DNA from: Bacillus pumilus
Lineage (GTDB): Bacteria; Bacillota; Bacilli; Bacillales; Bacillaceae
NCBI RefSeq assembly: GCF_900186955.1
Contig: NZ_LT906438.1
Span: 310,001 to 374,000, forward strand
Direction of reading: 5' to 3'
Length of the DNA stretch: 64,000 nt
Both the position numbers and the translations under genes were made by a program. Positions 33,927-43,993 of the stretch are shown one piece after another (positions within the stretch are counted from its first letter, which is position 1; each line of letters opens with the position of its first letter). The notes below the pieces were generated by a model. The model did no database searches. It worked only from the letters and a program-made list of their open reading frames with translations, and had not been told where the DNA came from.

Positions 33927-34844
33927 ATGGAGTCGGTCACAAGAAATTTCTTCTTGTTTTTGTCAAAAAGCAGTCTCTTGAACCATATTGCTCGTAATTG
34001 GGGAAGTGCTGTTGCATCTAAGAAAATCATCGGTGGGAAAGATTTTGAGAGCGCTATCTCTGTCATTAAACGATTAAATGATCAAGGAATGGCTGTAACA
34101 GTCGATCACCTTGGTGAGTTTGTCACAAAGGCAGAGATTGCAAATGAGCGGACGGATGAGTGTATTCAAACCATTCAGCGGATTGCTGAGGCGGGACTCA
34201 ATTCCCACGTGTCACTCAAAATGACATCACTCGGCCTGGATATTGACGATGACCTTGTGTATCGCAATATGAAACGTATTTTAGATACGGCAGAAAAACA
34301 CCGTATCATGGTGACAATCGATATGGAGGATGAACAGCGCTGTCAAAAAACGCTGGACATTTTTAAAGAGATGAAATCTCAATATGAGTATGTTAGTACG
34401 GTCCTGCAGGCGTATTTGTACAGAACAGAAAAGGATCTTGATGACCTCAATGAGCTGCAACCATTTTTACGACTTGTAAAGGGTGCCTATAAGGAATCCG
34501 CCGAAGTGGCGTATCCGAACAAAAAAGACGTTGATCAGAATTACAAGAAACTGATCGAAAAGCAATTACTTACAGGGAACTATACAGCCATTGCGACACA
34601 TGACGATCAAATGATCGAGTTCACGAAAAATATTGTAAAAAAACACAATATACCGACAAGTCAGTTCGAATTTCAAATGCTGTATGGCATGAGATCAGAA
34701 ACGCAGCAGGCACTTGTGAAGGAAGGCTATCAAATGAGGGTCTATACCCCGTATGGACGAGAGTGGTATGGCTACTACATGAGACGTCTTGCAGAACGGC
34801 CGGCAAACATTGCCTTTGCTTTAAAAGGAATGACGAAAAAATAA
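33927..34844 (+). CDS. putB: Proline dehydrogenase
   Basis: 305 residues, monofunctional PRODH of the Gram-positive type. Conserved elements are VTVDHLGEFV (beta-1), VTIDMEDEQ, TVLQAYLYRTEKDL, LVKGAYKES and the C-terminal YGREWYGYYMRRLAERPANI, which holds the proline-binding arginines. It oxidises proline to pyrroline-5-carboxylate with FAD. ATG 33927 follows GGGAGGTG; the GTG at 33918 is part of that ribosome site. putC follows 23 bp later. Confidence 0.95.
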   Translation: MESVTRNFFLFLSKSSLLNHIARNWGSAVASKKIIGGKDFESAISVIKRLNDQGMAVTVDHLGEFVTKAEIANERTDECIQTIQRIAEAGLNSHVSLKMTSLGLDIDDDLVYRNMKRILDTAEKHRIMVTIDMEDEQRCQKTLDIFKEMKSQYEYVSTVLQAYLYRTEKDLDDLNELQPFLRLVKGAYKESAEVAYPNKKDVDQNYKKLIEKQLLTGNYTAIATHDDQMIEFTKNIVKKHNIPTSQFEFQMLYGMRSETQQALVKEGYQMRVYTPYGREWYGYYMRRLAERPANIAFALKGMTKK

Positions 34845-34867
34845 TTTGAAACGGGAGCGTGACAAAG

Positions 34868-36415
34868 ATGACAACACCTTACAAACATGAACCATTCACG
34901 GATTTTAGCCAGGAAGAAAACCGTAAAGCGTTTGAACAAGCATTAGCAAAGGTAACAGAATCACTGGGTCAAACCTATCCGCTCGTGATTAATGGCGAAA
35001 GAATCGAAACGAAAGACCAAATTGTCTCGATCAATCCAGCGAAAAAGGATGAAGTTGTTGGAACCGTATCAAAGGCCGGGAAAGAAGAGGCAGAACAAGC
35101 GGTTCAGGCTGCGGCCAAAGCATTTGAAACTTGGCGCTATACGTCTCCAGAAGAAAGAGCCAGCGTCATATTCCGTGCTGCGGCAAGCATTCGCCGTAAA
35201 AAGCATGAGTATTCAGCCCTTCTTGTCAAAGAAGCAGGTAAGCCTTGGAACGAGGCGGACGCAGATACAGCAGAAGCGATCGACTTCCTTGAATATTATG
35301 CTCGTCAAATGCTGGAGCTGGCGAAAGGCAAACCAGTGAACAGCCGCGAAGGGGAACACAATCAATACGTATACACACCAACTGGCGTGACGCTCGTCAT
35401 TCCGCCGTGGAACTTCTTGTTTGCCATTATGGCAGGAACAACAGTAGCACCAATCGTTACAGGGAACACAGTTGTCTTAAAACCTGCAAGTGCAACTCCT
35501 GTCATTGCCGCACGTTTTGTGGAAGAGCTTGAGCAAGCAGGTCTTCCAAAGGGTGTGGTGAACTTTGTACCAGGAAGCGGAGCTGAAGTTGGAGATTACT
35601 TAGTCGATCACCCGAAAACAAGCCTGATTACATTCACTGGCTCAAGAGAAGTAGGGACACGTATCTTTGAACGTGCGGCAAAAGTACAGCCAGGTCAGCA
35701 GCATTTAAAGCGTGTCATTGCTGAAATGGGCGGTAAAGATACAGTGGTTGTAGATGAGGATGCAGACGTCGAATTAGCGGCTAATGCCATTTTCACATCA
35801 GCCTTCGGTTTTTCAGGTCAGAAATGTTCAGCTGGATCTCGGGCAGTCGTCCACGAGAAGCTGTATGACCAAGTGATCGAGCGAGTGAAGGAAATCACAG
35901 AAACGAAAACAACAGCGAACCCTCTTTCTGCGGATGTCTACATGGGGCCTGTCATTGATCAAGCGTCCTTTGACAAGATCACGGATTATATCGAGGTTGG
36001 CAAACAGGAAGGCCGCTTAGTCACTGGCGGAACGAGTGATAATTCGGAAGGATATTTCATTCATCCAACCATTTTTGCGGATCTTGAGCCAACATCTCGC
36101 TTGATGCAAGAAGAAATCTTTGGACCTGTCTTGGCCTTCTCGAAAGTGTCTAGCTTTGATGAGGCACTTGAAGTAGCCAACAACACGGAATATGGTTTGA
36201 CAGGTGCTGTCATTACCAATAATCGTGATCACATCAACCGTGCGAAGCAGGAGTTCCACGTAGGAAACCTCTACTTTAACCGTAACTGCACAGGAGCCAT
36301 CGTGGGATACCACCCATTCGGCGGATTCAAAATGTCAGGAACCGATTCAAAAGCAGGTGGTCCAGATTACCTAGCTCTACACATGCAGGCAAAAACGATT
36401 AGTGAAATGTTTTAA
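34868..36415 (+). CDS. putC: 1-pyrroline-5-carboxylate dehydrogenase
   Basis: 515 residues, the same length as I recall for B. subtilis PutC. Active-site Cys320 is in [16 protein letters not shown], the Glu in [13 protein letters not shown], and PPWNFLFAI and FTGSREVG line the cofactor pocket. It oxidises glutamate semialdehyde to glutamate with NAD. ATG 34868 follows CGGGAGCG; GTG 34859 is an alternative. In B. subtilis the proline permease gene putP comes next; here a terminator and putR follow directly. Confidence 0.95.
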   Translation: MTTPYKHEPFTDFSQEENRKAFEQALAKVTESLGQTYPLVINGERIETKDQIVSINPAKKDEVVGTVSKAGKEEAEQAVQAAAKAFETWRYTSPEERASVIFRAAASIRRKKHEYSALLVKEAGKPWNEADADTAEAIDFLEYYARQMLELAKGKPVNSREGEHNQYVYTPTGVTLVIPPWNFLFAIMAGTTVAPIVTGNTVVLKPASATPVIAARFVEELEQAGLPKGVVNFVPGSGAEVGDYLVDHPKTSLITFTGSREVGTRIFERAAKVQPGQQHLKRVIAEMGGKDTVVVDEDADVELAANAIFTSAFGFSGQKCSAGSRAVVHEKLYDQVIERVKEITETKTTANPLSADVYMGPVIDQASFDKITDYIEVGKQEGRLVTGGTSDNSEGYFIHPTIFADLEPTSRLMQEEIFGPVLAFSKVSSFDEALEVANNTEYGLTGAVITNNRDHINRAKQEFHVGNLYFNRNCTGAIVGYHPFGGFKMSGTDSKAGGPDYLALHMQAKTISEMF

Positions 36416-36424
36416 GTTGGAAAA

Positions 36425-36459
36425 GCATGAACCTGTACACACGGGTTCATGCTTTTTTT
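36425..36459 (+). terminator. Terminator after putC
   Basis: GCATGAACC / GGGTTCATGC, 9-nt loop, seven T. It lies inside the apparent 5' extension of the putR frame and so argues for the later putR start. Confidence 0.92.
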
Positions 36460-36540
36460 GCTTGTCTACGACTTGTTTCTATGCAAATCTGTCCGGAAAG
36501 AAGTATGATAAATGTATTACTTAATCAGGGAGCAATCGGG

Positions 36541-37773
36541 ATGGAAGAGATATTAGAAAAGCTTCATACATTTTTTGATGTCGATAAGTTAATTGCATTT
36601 ATTAGCGGGTATTTAAAAAAACCAGTCATTTTAGAAAGCACAGAGTGTCAGCTCCTTGCTTATAATTCTTACAGCATTCAGCAGTTTGACCCAGTCAATC
36701 AGCAAACGATTTTCTCAAAGGAATGTCCGGGGTCTGTAGTCGATTGGTTAAAGAAAACAGGGGTCATCGAGCGGCTTCACAAGGAGTCAAAGCCTTTTTA
36801 TGTGAGCGGTCATGACGAGCTCGGGTTTAATCGGCGGGTGGCTGTGAGCGCCAAGCACAAACAAGAGGTTGTAGGCTTTATTTGGGTGCAGGACATTGAG
36901 GATTCTCTCACGCAGGAGGAGCTGCAATTTTTGCATGAAGCTTCCTTTCAAGTGGGAAAAGTGATTTATAAGAATAAGAAACAGCTGGAGAAAAAGGAAG
37001 GCAAGATTGAAGAATTTTTCAAAAAGGTCATGGATGATCATTTTTATACAGAAGAAGAACTGAAGTGGGAGGCTGAGAATTTAAGCATCCCGCTGCCAGC
37101 GGTATTTACTGTCATGGTCGTACACGCTGCCGATAACAAAAGTGAGACGGCAGAAGATGTAAAGGACGTCATTCGGACGTATTTGCAGCTAGAAGACAAG
37201 GTGAATCACGTATACTCCGTTCAAGCCGACATTGTCGTGATATTGGGCAGCTTGTCAGACCGGCACTCACCGAAAGCGACTGCGGCTGACGTCATCGCTC
37301 ACCTGCAATCGAAAGCGCATGCCCATCCTTCTCCATTGTATATTGGAATGGGAAGAGAATATCGAGATGTCATGAAAATGAGCACAAGTCGATTTGAAGC
37401 GATAGAGGTCGTGAAGGCTGTGAAAATTGTGGGGGGACAAGAGCTGATTCCATATGATTACGAGAATCTGGGGGTTTTCCGGTTCTTAGACTCAATTTAC
37501 AGTCATCAAAAAAAGAAAAATGACTTCAATCCAGATTTATTACGTTTGAAAGAAAAAGACCGTGACAGCCAAACCTCATTTTTAAAAACGCTTGAAGTCT
37601 ACTTATTGAATAACTGCAAGCTAAAGCCAGCCGCGGAGCAGTTGTTTATTCATCAAAATACATTAAATTATCGAATGAAACAAATCTTTGATATGACCTC
37701 AATCGATTTAAGTCACTTCAGCCAGCGATGTGAGTTATTTATTGAATTAATGCTGATGAAAAAAGATCAATAG
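36541..37773 (+). CDS. putR: PutR-type PucR-family transcriptional activator
   Basis: 410 residues from ATG 36541 (MEEILEKLHTFFDVDKL), set by AGGGAG at 36527-36532. The N-terminal sensory part is followed by a GGDEF-like CdaR middle and the C-terminal HTH_30 domain LKTLEVYLLNNCKLKPAAEQLFIHQNTLNYRMKQIFDMTSIDL. In B. subtilis PutR activates putBCP in response to proline. The gene directly follows putBC, consistent with this. Confidence 0.9.
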   Translation: MEEILEKLHTFFDVDKLIAFISGYLKKPVILESTECQLLAYNSYSIQQFDPVNQQTIFSKECPGSVVDWLKKTGVIERLHKESKPFYVSGHDELGFNRRVAVSAKHKQEVVGFIWVQDIEDSLTQEELQFLHEASFQVGKVIYKNKKQLEKKEGKIEEFFKKVMDDHFYTEEELKWEAENLSIPLPAVFTVMVVHAADNKSETAEDVKDVIRTYLQLEDKVNHVYSVQADIVVILGSLSDRHSPKATAADVIAHLQSKAHAHPSPLYIGMGREYRDVMKMSTSRFEAIEVVKAVKIVGGQELIPYDYENLGVFRFLDSIYSHQKKKNDFNPDLLRLKEKDRDSQTSFLKTLEVYLLNNCKLKPAAEQLFIHQNTLNYRMKQIFDMTSIDLSHFSQRCELFIELMLMKKDQ

Positions 37774-37782
37774 TCATCGAAT

Positions 37783-37813
37783 CCGCAGGTGCCCGGGATC
37801 ACCTGCGGGTTTT
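37783..37813 (+). terminator. Terminator after putR
   Basis: CCGCAGGTG / CACCTGCGG, 8-nt loop, short T run. Confidence 0.85.
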
Positions 37814-37886
37814 CATGTGAAAATGGCATACAACGGCCGTGTTTCGTTGTATGATAGATAAGGATTTTATGAAAGGGGGGCCACCT

Positions 37887-39185
37887 TTGGGAGCAGTCAC
37901 CTTGGCCATTTTGATTTTCATCCTGACCCTCGTCCTTGTCATTTGGCAGCCAGGACGTTTAACCATTGGATGGTCAGCATGTGGAGGCGCCATTCTTGCA
38001 CTTGCCTTTGGTGTCGTTCATCTGGGCGATGTGTGGGAAGTGACGCAAATAGTATGGAACGCAACATTTGCGTTTATTGGCATCATTATTATTTCGTTAA
38101 TTTTAGATGAAATCGGCTTTTTCGAATGGGCTGCACTGCATATGGCAAAAGCCGCAAAAGGGAACGGTGTCCGCATGTTTATTTATTTAACATTGCTCGG
38201 CGCTGTCGTGGCTGCTTTTTTTGCGAACGATGGAGCGGCACTGATTTTGACCCCGATCGTCTTGTCTGTAGTGAGAGCGTTAAAGCTGGATGAGCGGATG
38301 ATCCTGCCTTTTGTGATGGCGAGCGGCTTTATTGCAGATACAACATCCTTGCCATTTGTCATTAGTAACTTGGTCAATATCGTATCAGCCGACTATTTTC
38401 ATATTGGGTTTCTAGAATATACAGCAAACATGTTCGTGCCAAACCTTGTGTCACTTGGAGCAAGCATGTTAGTGCTTTATGTGTTTTACCGAAAGCTTAT
38501 CCCAAAAACATACGATGTATCACAGGCGAAGGAACCGGCATCAGTGATCCGGGATATCCGCATGTTCCGCTTGTCTTGGTATGTGCTTGGCTGTCTGCTT
38601 GTCGGTTATTTTGCAGGGGAACTCATTGGGGTTCCGGTCTCCATCATTGTGGGCGGTATTGCCCTTGTCTTCTTGTGGCTGGCAAGAAGAAGTCCGCAAG
38701 TGGCGACAAAACGTGTCGTAAAAGAAGCACCGTGGTCCATTGTCTTTTTCTCAATCGGCATGTATGTCGTCGTATATGGACTGAAGAATGTCGGTCTCAC
38801 AGAAATATTGGCGGCATGGATCGAACAAGGAGCATCGCATGGCTTGCTTGCGGGAACGATGTTTATGGGCGTGCTTGCCGCAGTGCTGTCCTCTGTCATG
38901 AACAATCTGCCTACCGTATTGATTGATGCGATAGCAATCGGTCATACAGATACAGCAGGCGTCATGAGAGACGGATTGATTTATGCCAATGTCATCGGCT
39001 CCAACCTTGGTCCGAAAATGACCCCCATCGGCTCATTGGCGACATTACTGTGGCTTCATGTTCTTAAGAAAAAAGGCGTCCATATCTCTTGGGGTGCATA
39101 CATGAAAGCCGGAATCATCCTGACCATCCCAACCTTGATCCTTACTTTATTGGGGTTATATGCGTGGTTATGGCTCATACATTAA
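37887..39185 (+). CDS. ArsB/NhaD-superfamily transporter (arsenite efflux type)
   Basis: About 432 residues, 10-12 membrane spans. [19 protein letters not shown] and [18 protein letters not shown] are the duplicated ArsB re-entrant motifs, and [22 protein letters not shown] is strongly ArsB-like. It would export arsenite or antimonite. TTG 37887 follows AAAGGGGGG at a good distance; ATG 37869 is an alternative. No arsR or arsC is adjacent. Confidence 0.85.
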   Translation: MGAVTLAILIFILTLVLVIWQPGRLTIGWSACGGAILALAFGVVHLGDVWEVTQIVWNATFAFIGIIIISLILDEIGFFEWAALHMAKAAKGNGVRMFIYLTLLGAVVAAFFANDGAALILTPIVLSVVRALKLDERMILPFVMASGFIADTTSLPFVISNLVNIVSADYFHIGFLEYTANMFVPNLVSLGASMLVLYVFYRKLIPKTYDVSQAKEPASVIRDIRMFRLSWYVLGCLLVGYFAGELIGVPVSIIVGGIALVFLWLARRSPQVATKRVVKEAPWSIVFFSIGMYVVVYGLKNVGLTEILAAWIEQGASHGLLAGTMFMGVLAAVLSSVMNNLPTVLIDAIAIGHTDTAGVMRDGLIYANVIGSNLGPKMTPIGSLATLLWLHVLKKKGVHISWGAYMKAGIILTIPTLILTLLGLYAWLWLIH

Positions 39186-39195
39186 AGCTGAATCT

Positions 39196-39232
39196 AAAAA
39201 AGAGCAGGTCGATTGGATCTGCTCTTTTTTGT
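39196..39232. terminator. Bidirectional terminator
   Basis: AAAAAGAGCAGGTC and GGATCTGCTCTTTTTT pair with T runs on both strands, between the ArsB-like gene and yckA. Confidence 0.9.
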
Positions 39233-39909
39233 TACAGATATTTTGCATAGTGTTTTTCTAAAAAGTCCTGAAGCAATGAGACTACGCTGCAAATGCCCCA
39301 GTAAATGAGGGCGACCAAAATATACATGGTCATATAATCGAATTCGCGCCCACCTACGATCTTTGCTTGCTGGAAAAGCTCGGGTACAGTAATCATCGCA
39401 GCCAGTGAGGAGGCTTTGATTAAATCGAGCATGACATTGGTCAATGGCGGCAGTGCGATGCGGACGGATTGAGGCAAAATGACACCGCGCATCGTTTGCC
39501 AATAGCTGAGACCTAGTGATTTGGCAGCTTCCACCTGTCCACTTGGAACAGATGAGAGGGCCGCCCGATTGATTTCTGCAATATAGGCAGCGCTATTGAA
39601 GCTGAATCCAATAATGGCAGCAGTGACCGCTGTAAACTCAATGCCGATATAAGGAAATCCAAAATAAAGAATAAACAAAATTACCAGAATGGGCACGCCA
39701 CGCATGAATGAGATATACAGCCGTGCAGGCAGCCAAAGCATCCACGTATTCGCCATTCTGGCAAGCGCAATAAAAAAGCCGAGAATGGTGCCAAAAAACA
39801 TGCTCACAAAGGAAATGAGCAGCGTCAGCCAGATGCCTTTCATGACAAATGGAAATGACGCCTTTGCCAGTGCAGGATTAAATATATATTCTAAATGAAT
39901 ATCTCCCAC
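39232..39909 (-). CDS. yckA: Amino-acid ABC transporter permease (YckA)
   Basis: 225 residues with five spans and the HisMQ-type conserved EINRAALSSVPSGQVEAAKSLGLSYWQTMRGVILPQSVRIALPPL (EAA loop). Start GTG 39909. It would form the membrane channel for polar amino acid uptake with the binding protein just upstream. No ATPase gene is next to it, so an ATPase from another locus must be shared, as in B. subtilis yckAB. Confidence 0.88.
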   Translation of the reverse strand: MGDIHLEYIFNPALAKASFPFVMKGIWLTLLISFVSMFFGTILGFFIALARMANTWMLWLPARLYISFMRGVPILVILFILYFGFPYIGIEFTAVTAAIIGFSFNSAAYIAEINRAALSSVPSGQVEAAKSLGLSYWQTMRGVILPQSVRIALPPLTNVMLDLIKASSLAAMITVPELFQQAKIVGGREFDYMTMYILVALIYWGICSVVSLLQDFLEKHYAKYL

Positions 39910-39921
39910 GCTTGCGGCTCC

Positions 39922-40794
39922 TTATTTAGAAATGTCGACATCTTCGACATCAGCATCTATTTTCTTTGAGACGTCTGCATGATTAAAGAATTTTTCGGAA
40001 ATCTTTTTCATGGTTCCGTCTTTTTTCATTTCTTTTAAGACACGATTTAATTCTTTTTGAAGCTCTGTGTTGTCTTTCTTCATCACAAAACCTTGTTCGT
40101 TTGGCATGTATTTTAAGTCAGGGTGAATCGTAATATTTAATTTCGGGAATGCAGCTAGAGCTAGTGTCTGCAAGTAATAATCATTTAGAATGACATCTGT
40201 ACGACCGTTAGCGACATCCTTTAAGTATTGCTCGTTTGTCGCATTATCATAAATGACTTCCTTCGCACCGTACTTGCGAGCGACATCCATGTAAATCGTT
40301 GTGGCAGCACCAGCTGCTTTCTTTCCTTTTAAATCTTTTAACGTTTTAATGCCAGACAAATCATCTTTTCTTACGATCGCAGTGCCATAAGAATATTTAT
40401 AAGGAGTTGAAAAGGCGAACTTATCTTTTCTGTCATCTGTGATGTCAATGTCATTTGCAGCGGCATCCACTTGACCAGAATTAATGGCGCTCAGCATGCC
40501 ATCATAGCCCATTTCTTTAAATTCTACTTTCACATCAAGGCGTTTAAATGCTTCTTTGACCACTTCCACTTCATAACCAGTCAATTGATCCTTGCCATTA
40601 GCTGTATCATGATATGACGTTGGATAAAGGGTGCCTGAAGTAGCAACCACGATTTTCCCTTTCTTTTGAATCTCATCCCACTTTGAATCTCCAGACTGAG
40701 AAGAGCCTGATTGACTGCAAGCAGACAAGACAAGTATGAAAGCAGACACAACAAGCATTACCCAGATCGATTTTCTATGATAAAAACGACTCAT
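39922..40794 (-). CDS. yckB: Amino-acid ABC transporter substrate-binding lipoprotein (YckB)
   Basis: 290 residues. A lipoprotein signal peptide ends in the lipobox LSAC (Cys about residue 26) and is followed by the family-3 solute-binding fold: GKIVVATSGTLYPTSYHD, LTGYEVEVVKEAFKRLDVKVEF, GQVDAAANDIDITDDRKDKFAFSTPY. Cystine- or other polar amino-acid binding is likely. AGGAGGATTC lies upstream of ATG 40794. The next gene, yckA, is 12 bp away. Confidence 0.9.
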   Translation of the reverse strand: MSRFYHRKSIWVMLVVSAFILVLSACSQSGSSQSGDSKWDEIQKKGKIVVATSGTLYPTSYHDTANGKDQLTGYEVEVVKEAFKRLDVKVEFKEMGYDGMLSAINSGQVDAAANDIDITDDRKDKFAFSTPYKYSYGTAIVRKDDLSGIKTLKDLKGKKAAGAATTIYMDVARKYGAKEVIYDNATNEQYLKDVANGRTDVILNDYYLQTLALAAFPKLNITIHPDLKYMPNEQGFVMKKDNTELQKELNRVLKEMKKDGTMKKISEKFFNHADVSKKIDADVEDVDISK

Positions 40795-40970
40795 TTAAGA
40801 ATCCTCCTCTATTTTTTATACAAAACAAAACATAGCACGCTTTTTCTGTTAGGACAACGTTTTCAGAAGAAAAGCGAAAAAGTAAGAATATTATGTGCAA
40901 TTTGTGTGATGAAATATGTATAAAAAAGGAAAGTGCGCACAAAATAAATGCGAATAAAGGAGGGAAGAAA

Positions 40971-41303
40971 ATGATGAAAAGAATAAGTGGCTTGATCATA
41001 TTATCGGTGATGCTGTTGTCTGGTTTTTATATGGAAACAGCTCATGGAGAAACACCCCAAATGGAAAAGCGGCCAGTAACGCATCAAGTAAAACTAACGA
41101 CAGAACAACAAAAACAAATTGAAACGCTTGAGCAGCAAATTCTTTCTAAACGAAAAGAAGTGATTGAGAAGTACGTCCAATATGGTGTGTTAACAAAGGA
41201 ACAAGGTACACATATTACGAAACGGATGGATGAGCATTACAATCATTTGAAAAACAACGGATTTGTGCCATTGCTGAAAAAACCACAGCACCATCGACCA
41301 TAA
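40971..41303 (+). CDS. yckD: Small secreted protein, YckD-like (DUF2680)
   Basis: 110 residues from ATG 40971, seven bases after AAGGAGG. The signal peptide MMKRISGLIILSVMLLSGFYMETAHG is followed by a helical, charged region with TTEQQKQIETLEQQILSKRKEVIEKYVQYGVLTKEQGTHITKRMDEHYNHLKNNGFVP. This matches the DUF2680 pattern. The function is unknown. It is placed after yckAB as in B. subtilis. Confidence 0.8.
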   Translation: MMKRISGLIILSVMLLSGFYMETAHGETPQMEKRPVTHQVKLTTEQQKQIETLEQQILSKRKEVIEKYVQYGVLTKEQGTHITKRMDEHYNHLKNNGFVPLLKKPQHHRP

Positions 41304-41309
41304 GGATGA

Positions 41310-41336
41310 AACCGGCAGCGAGGTGCCGGTTTTTTA
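41310..41336 (+). terminator. Terminator after yckD
   Basis: AACCGGCA / TGCCGGTT, 6-nt loop, T run. Confidence 0.9.
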
Positions 41337-41352
41337 TTGTTTATCAATCTAT

Positions 41353-42117
41353 TCAGAAGGAGAGACTTTCACCATCGTTAGGGACAAAAATGGCTTGTGC
41401 TGCTTGATGCTCCTGAATGTAAGCTTGTAAAGAGGCTCTTGTTAGTAAGCAATGATTCACTGCCTCAAGGTGAGTAGCGACAATTTGTGCAGTTGGGTGA
41501 GAACGGTGAACGTCTAAAATGTCTTCCTTCGTCATCGTAATCGGATCGCCTTCTAAAAATTGAGCAGCTCCGCTATTGACCACAATGACATCTGGCTTGC
41601 AAGTATTGATAACCTCCTTCGGCTCATCACACCAAATGGTATCACCTGCAATGTAAAGGGTAGGTTCATCAGGGTGAGAGAAAACAAAACCGCTGACCTG
41701 TCCCATCCGCTTTGCAATTTCTCCTGTCCCATGCTGTCCACCTGTCCGCTGAATATGAACACCATAAATGTCTATTTCATCTTCAATGCATGTGACATGC
41801 TGGAAACCAGCCTCTTCAACTTCTTTTTTGTCATTATCCGATTGCGTATAAATGGGTTGGTCTTGGTCTAATTTTTGTTTCGCCTCGTCATCAAAGTGAT
41901 CCACGTGCAAATGAGTGAGTAAGACAGCATCTGGGTGTAGCATGTTGTCTATGTCAATGTTTACAGGCAAATCAACAATAGGATTGTTCAAATGTTGATT
42001 GGCTGTATGAGGAAACGGTGGATATGTTCCTTTTGCTGCTAAAAAGGGATCAATGAAGAAAGTTGCCTGACCATATTCAAGGTAGAAAGTAGCATTCCGA
42101 ATGAGTGTGATTTTCAT
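41353..42117 (-). CDS. MBL-fold metallo-hydrolase
   Basis: 254 residues of the UlaG-like branch of the metallo-beta-lactamase fold. The metal motif THLHVDHFD is at about 68-76. IQRTGGQHGTGEIAKRMGQVSGFVF supplies a second His, LYIAGDTIW the metal-bridging Asp, and VATHLEAVNHC the last His. The substrate is unknown. ATG 42117 follows AAAGGAGGCC. It is divergent from the AsnC-type regulator, which may control it. Confidence 0.85.
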   Translation of the reverse strand: MKITLIRNATFYLEYGQATFFIDPFLAAKGTYPPFPHTANQHLNNPIVDLPVNIDIDNMLHPDAVLLTHLHVDHFDDEAKQKLDQDQPIYTQSDNDKKEVEEAGFQHVTCIEDEIDIYGVHIQRTGGQHGTGEIAKRMGQVSGFVFSHPDEPTLYIAGDTIWCDEPKEVINTCKPDVIVVNSGAAQFLEGDPITMTKEDILDVHRSHPTAQIVATHLEAVNHCLLTRASLQAYIQEHQAAQAIFVPNDGESLSF

Positions 42118-42232
42118 GAAAAGGCCTCCTTTTTTTCTGCTTAAGTTTACAGTATATTAAAAGAGTTCCATGTGACAGAGGGTAATGAAAGTCTTTCATC
42201 AGAAGGACTTGATTTTTGAAAGAGGTGAGCCA

Positions 42233-42649
42233 ATGTTAGACCAAACCGATTTGGATATATTAAAAGAGCTCTCAAAAAACAGCCGATTAACTATGAAAGC
42301 GCTAGGTGAAAAAGTTCATTTAACGGGTCAAGCTGTTGCAAATCGTGTGTTAAAGCTTGAAGAAGAGGGTGTGATTGAAGCATATACCATTTCGATTGAC
42401 TGGCGGACGCAAAAGACCATTCAAACATTTATGCAGCTCTATACCCGCAGTCATCATCACGAACCGCTTCTGTCCTTTCTCGACCGACAGGAAGAGATCA
42501 AGAATTTATTTAAAATAAGTGGTGAGGGCTGTTATATGGCTGAAGGTCATTTCTCCAGTCATGATGAACTGGATCTGTTTTTAACGGAGCTGACAAATTA
42601 CGCAAATTATAAACTGTCTATTGCGGTTAAGCGTCTCATTCAGCAGTAA
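42233..42649 (+). CDS. Lrp/AsnC-family transcriptional regulator
   Basis: 138 residues from ATG 42233, preceded by AGAGGTGAG. The HTH is TDLDILKELSKNSRLTMKALGEKVHLTGQAVANRVLKLEEEGVI, followed by a RAM-type ligand domain with FKISGEGCYMAEGHFSSHDELDLFLTEL. The acetyltransferase gene begins 30 bp later and is probably co-transcribed. Confidence 0.9.
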   Translation: MLDQTDLDILKELSKNSRLTMKALGEKVHLTGQAVANRVLKLEEEGVIEAYTISIDWRTQKTIQTFMQLYTRSHHHEPLLSFLDRQEEIKNLFKISGEGCYMAEGHFSSHDELDLFLTELTNYANYKLSIAVKRLIQQ

Positions 42650-42678
42650 GAAAAGAGACGCAGGAGGATAAGGAAACG

Positions 42679-43485
42679 ATGAAAAAATTAATCCAAAATC
42701 AAGCTGAACCGGTGACAAAGGAAAAAATCAAAGCAGACTTGGTTCAACTTGGTGTGAAAAAAGGCATGATTTTATGTGTTCACTCATCTTTATCATCTAT
42801 TGGATGGGTAAACGGAGGCGCTGTCGCCCTCATACAAGCATTGATGGAAACCTTAACAGAAGAGGGGACACTAATCATGCCGGCACAAACGTTAGAGCTT
42901 TCTGAGCCCGCTGATTGGATCGATCCGCCTGTTCCTTTTTCATGGTGGAAATCAATCAAAGACACGATGCCTGCATTTGATCCAGCTTACTCGATGCCAA
43001 CAGCAATGGGAAAGGTAGCGGAAACGTTTTGGAAATACCCGGGCGTGGCGAGAAGCAATCATCCTCATTTTTCATTCACGGCCTGGGGGAAAAAGAAACA
43101 TGAGCTTCTGAAACACCACGCACTTTCTTTTGGATTAGGAGAACATTCGCCTCTAGCCCGCATGTATGATGTTCAGGCTCAGGTGCTGCTGATTGGTACG
43201 TCTTTTGAAAGTCTGACAGCTTTCCATCTGGCTGAATATCGCATCCCTCAGCAAGACCTCATGACAAGAGGAGCTCCCATCTTAGAAAATGGATGGAGGG
43301 TATGGAAAGAATACCAAGATATTATCACAAGAGAAGAACTATTTGAGCAGATCGGCCGTGACTTTCTTCTATCGGGAGGCACTCATCATCACGGTCAAAT
43401 CGGGCTTGCCAGTTCATATTTATTACCGGTGAGAGAATCGGTAGACTTTGCGGAAAAGTGGCTTGATTTGTACGATCAGTCGTGA
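42679..43485 (+). CDS. AAC(3)-family (antibiotic N-acetyltransferase-like) protein
   Basis: 268 residues. CVHSSLSSIGWVNGGAVALIQALMETLTEEGTLIMPAQT is the acetyl-CoA-binding N-terminal motif and RSNHPHFSFTAWGKKKHELL follows. It is a chromosomal YokD-type member; such proteins often do not confer clear aminoglycoside resistance, so the substrate is left open. ATG follows AGGAGGATAAGG. Confidence 0.87.
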   Translation: MKKLIQNQAEPVTKEKIKADLVQLGVKKGMILCVHSSLSSIGWVNGGAVALIQALMETLTEEGTLIMPAQTLELSEPADWIDPPVPFSWWKSIKDTMPAFDPAYSMPTAMGKVAETFWKYPGVARSNHPHFSFTAWGKKKHELLKHHALSFGLGEHSPLARMYDVQAQVLLIGTSFESLTAFHLAEYRIPQQDLMTRGAPILENGWRVWKEYQDIITREELFEQIGRDFLLSGGTHHHGQIGLASSYLLPVRESVDFAEKWLDLYDQS

Positions 43486-43486
43486 C

Positions 43487-43873
43487 CTACACCGTTTGGA
43501 AATTCATATGATAAAGGTCTTGATCAGCCTGCTGTGAAGTATAGCATGTGAGCTGATAGTCTCCCTTTGGAATAGGGAAAGACAGCACCTGAGCCATGAC
43601 GCTTGTGATATAAACTTGATCGCTTGCATGCGTAAAAGGCACTGTGACCGTTCTATCAGCCGAAGCTGGGGGCATATTGCTATTTAAAGTTACGGTAACA
43701 GATGCTTTTCCGTTGTTGACCCCTTCAAAGGATACACCGTGATCTCCTATGGCGAAACCTTGAAGAATGTCATCATCTGACCAGTCAATCACAGGTGGTG
43801 TTTTGCTTCCGGTGTATACGGTGATTTGGTGATAGGAGATAGATAGGGAATAGGCTTGGTTTAAGTTATTCAT
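43487..43873 (-). CDS. nin: Nin (ComJ), inhibitor of the competence nuclease
   Basis: 128 residues. LSISYHQITVYTGSKTPPVIDWSDDDILQGFAIGDHGVSFE and the FPIPKGDYQLTCYT segment match the B. subtilis Nin pattern (LSISYHQFTV..., LPKGDYQLTCW). Nin binds and inhibits NucA. In B. subtilis nin lies next to nucA; here tlpC separates them. ATG 43873 has an AAGGAG site upstream. Confidence 0.88.
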   Translation of the reverse strand: MNNLNQAYSLSISYHQITVYTGSKTPPVIDWSDDDILQGFAIGDHGVSFEGVNNGKASVTVTLNSNMPPASADRTVTVPFTHASDQVYITSVMAQVLSFPIPKGDYQLTCYTSQQADQDLYHMNFQTV

Positions 43874-43993
43874 TTAAAAAACTCCTTTATACATAGATTT
43901 TCGTTGGAATGTGAATGGTTGAAAGAGTGATTCTTGAAGAGAATGTTAGGCAGCAAGACGATTGTCGCCGTCTTGCGCTTCTATATGAGGAAT

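Noticed and set aside
36427..36540. N-terminal extension of putR
   Set aside because: It contains the putC terminator hairpin; ATG 36541 has a good ribosome site and gives the family length.
42679..43485. Clinical aminoglycoside-resistance gene
   Set aside because: The AAC(3) family fold is clear but the gene sits in stable chromosomal context next to an AsnC-type regulator with no mobile element, so a resistance role is not supported by sequence alone.
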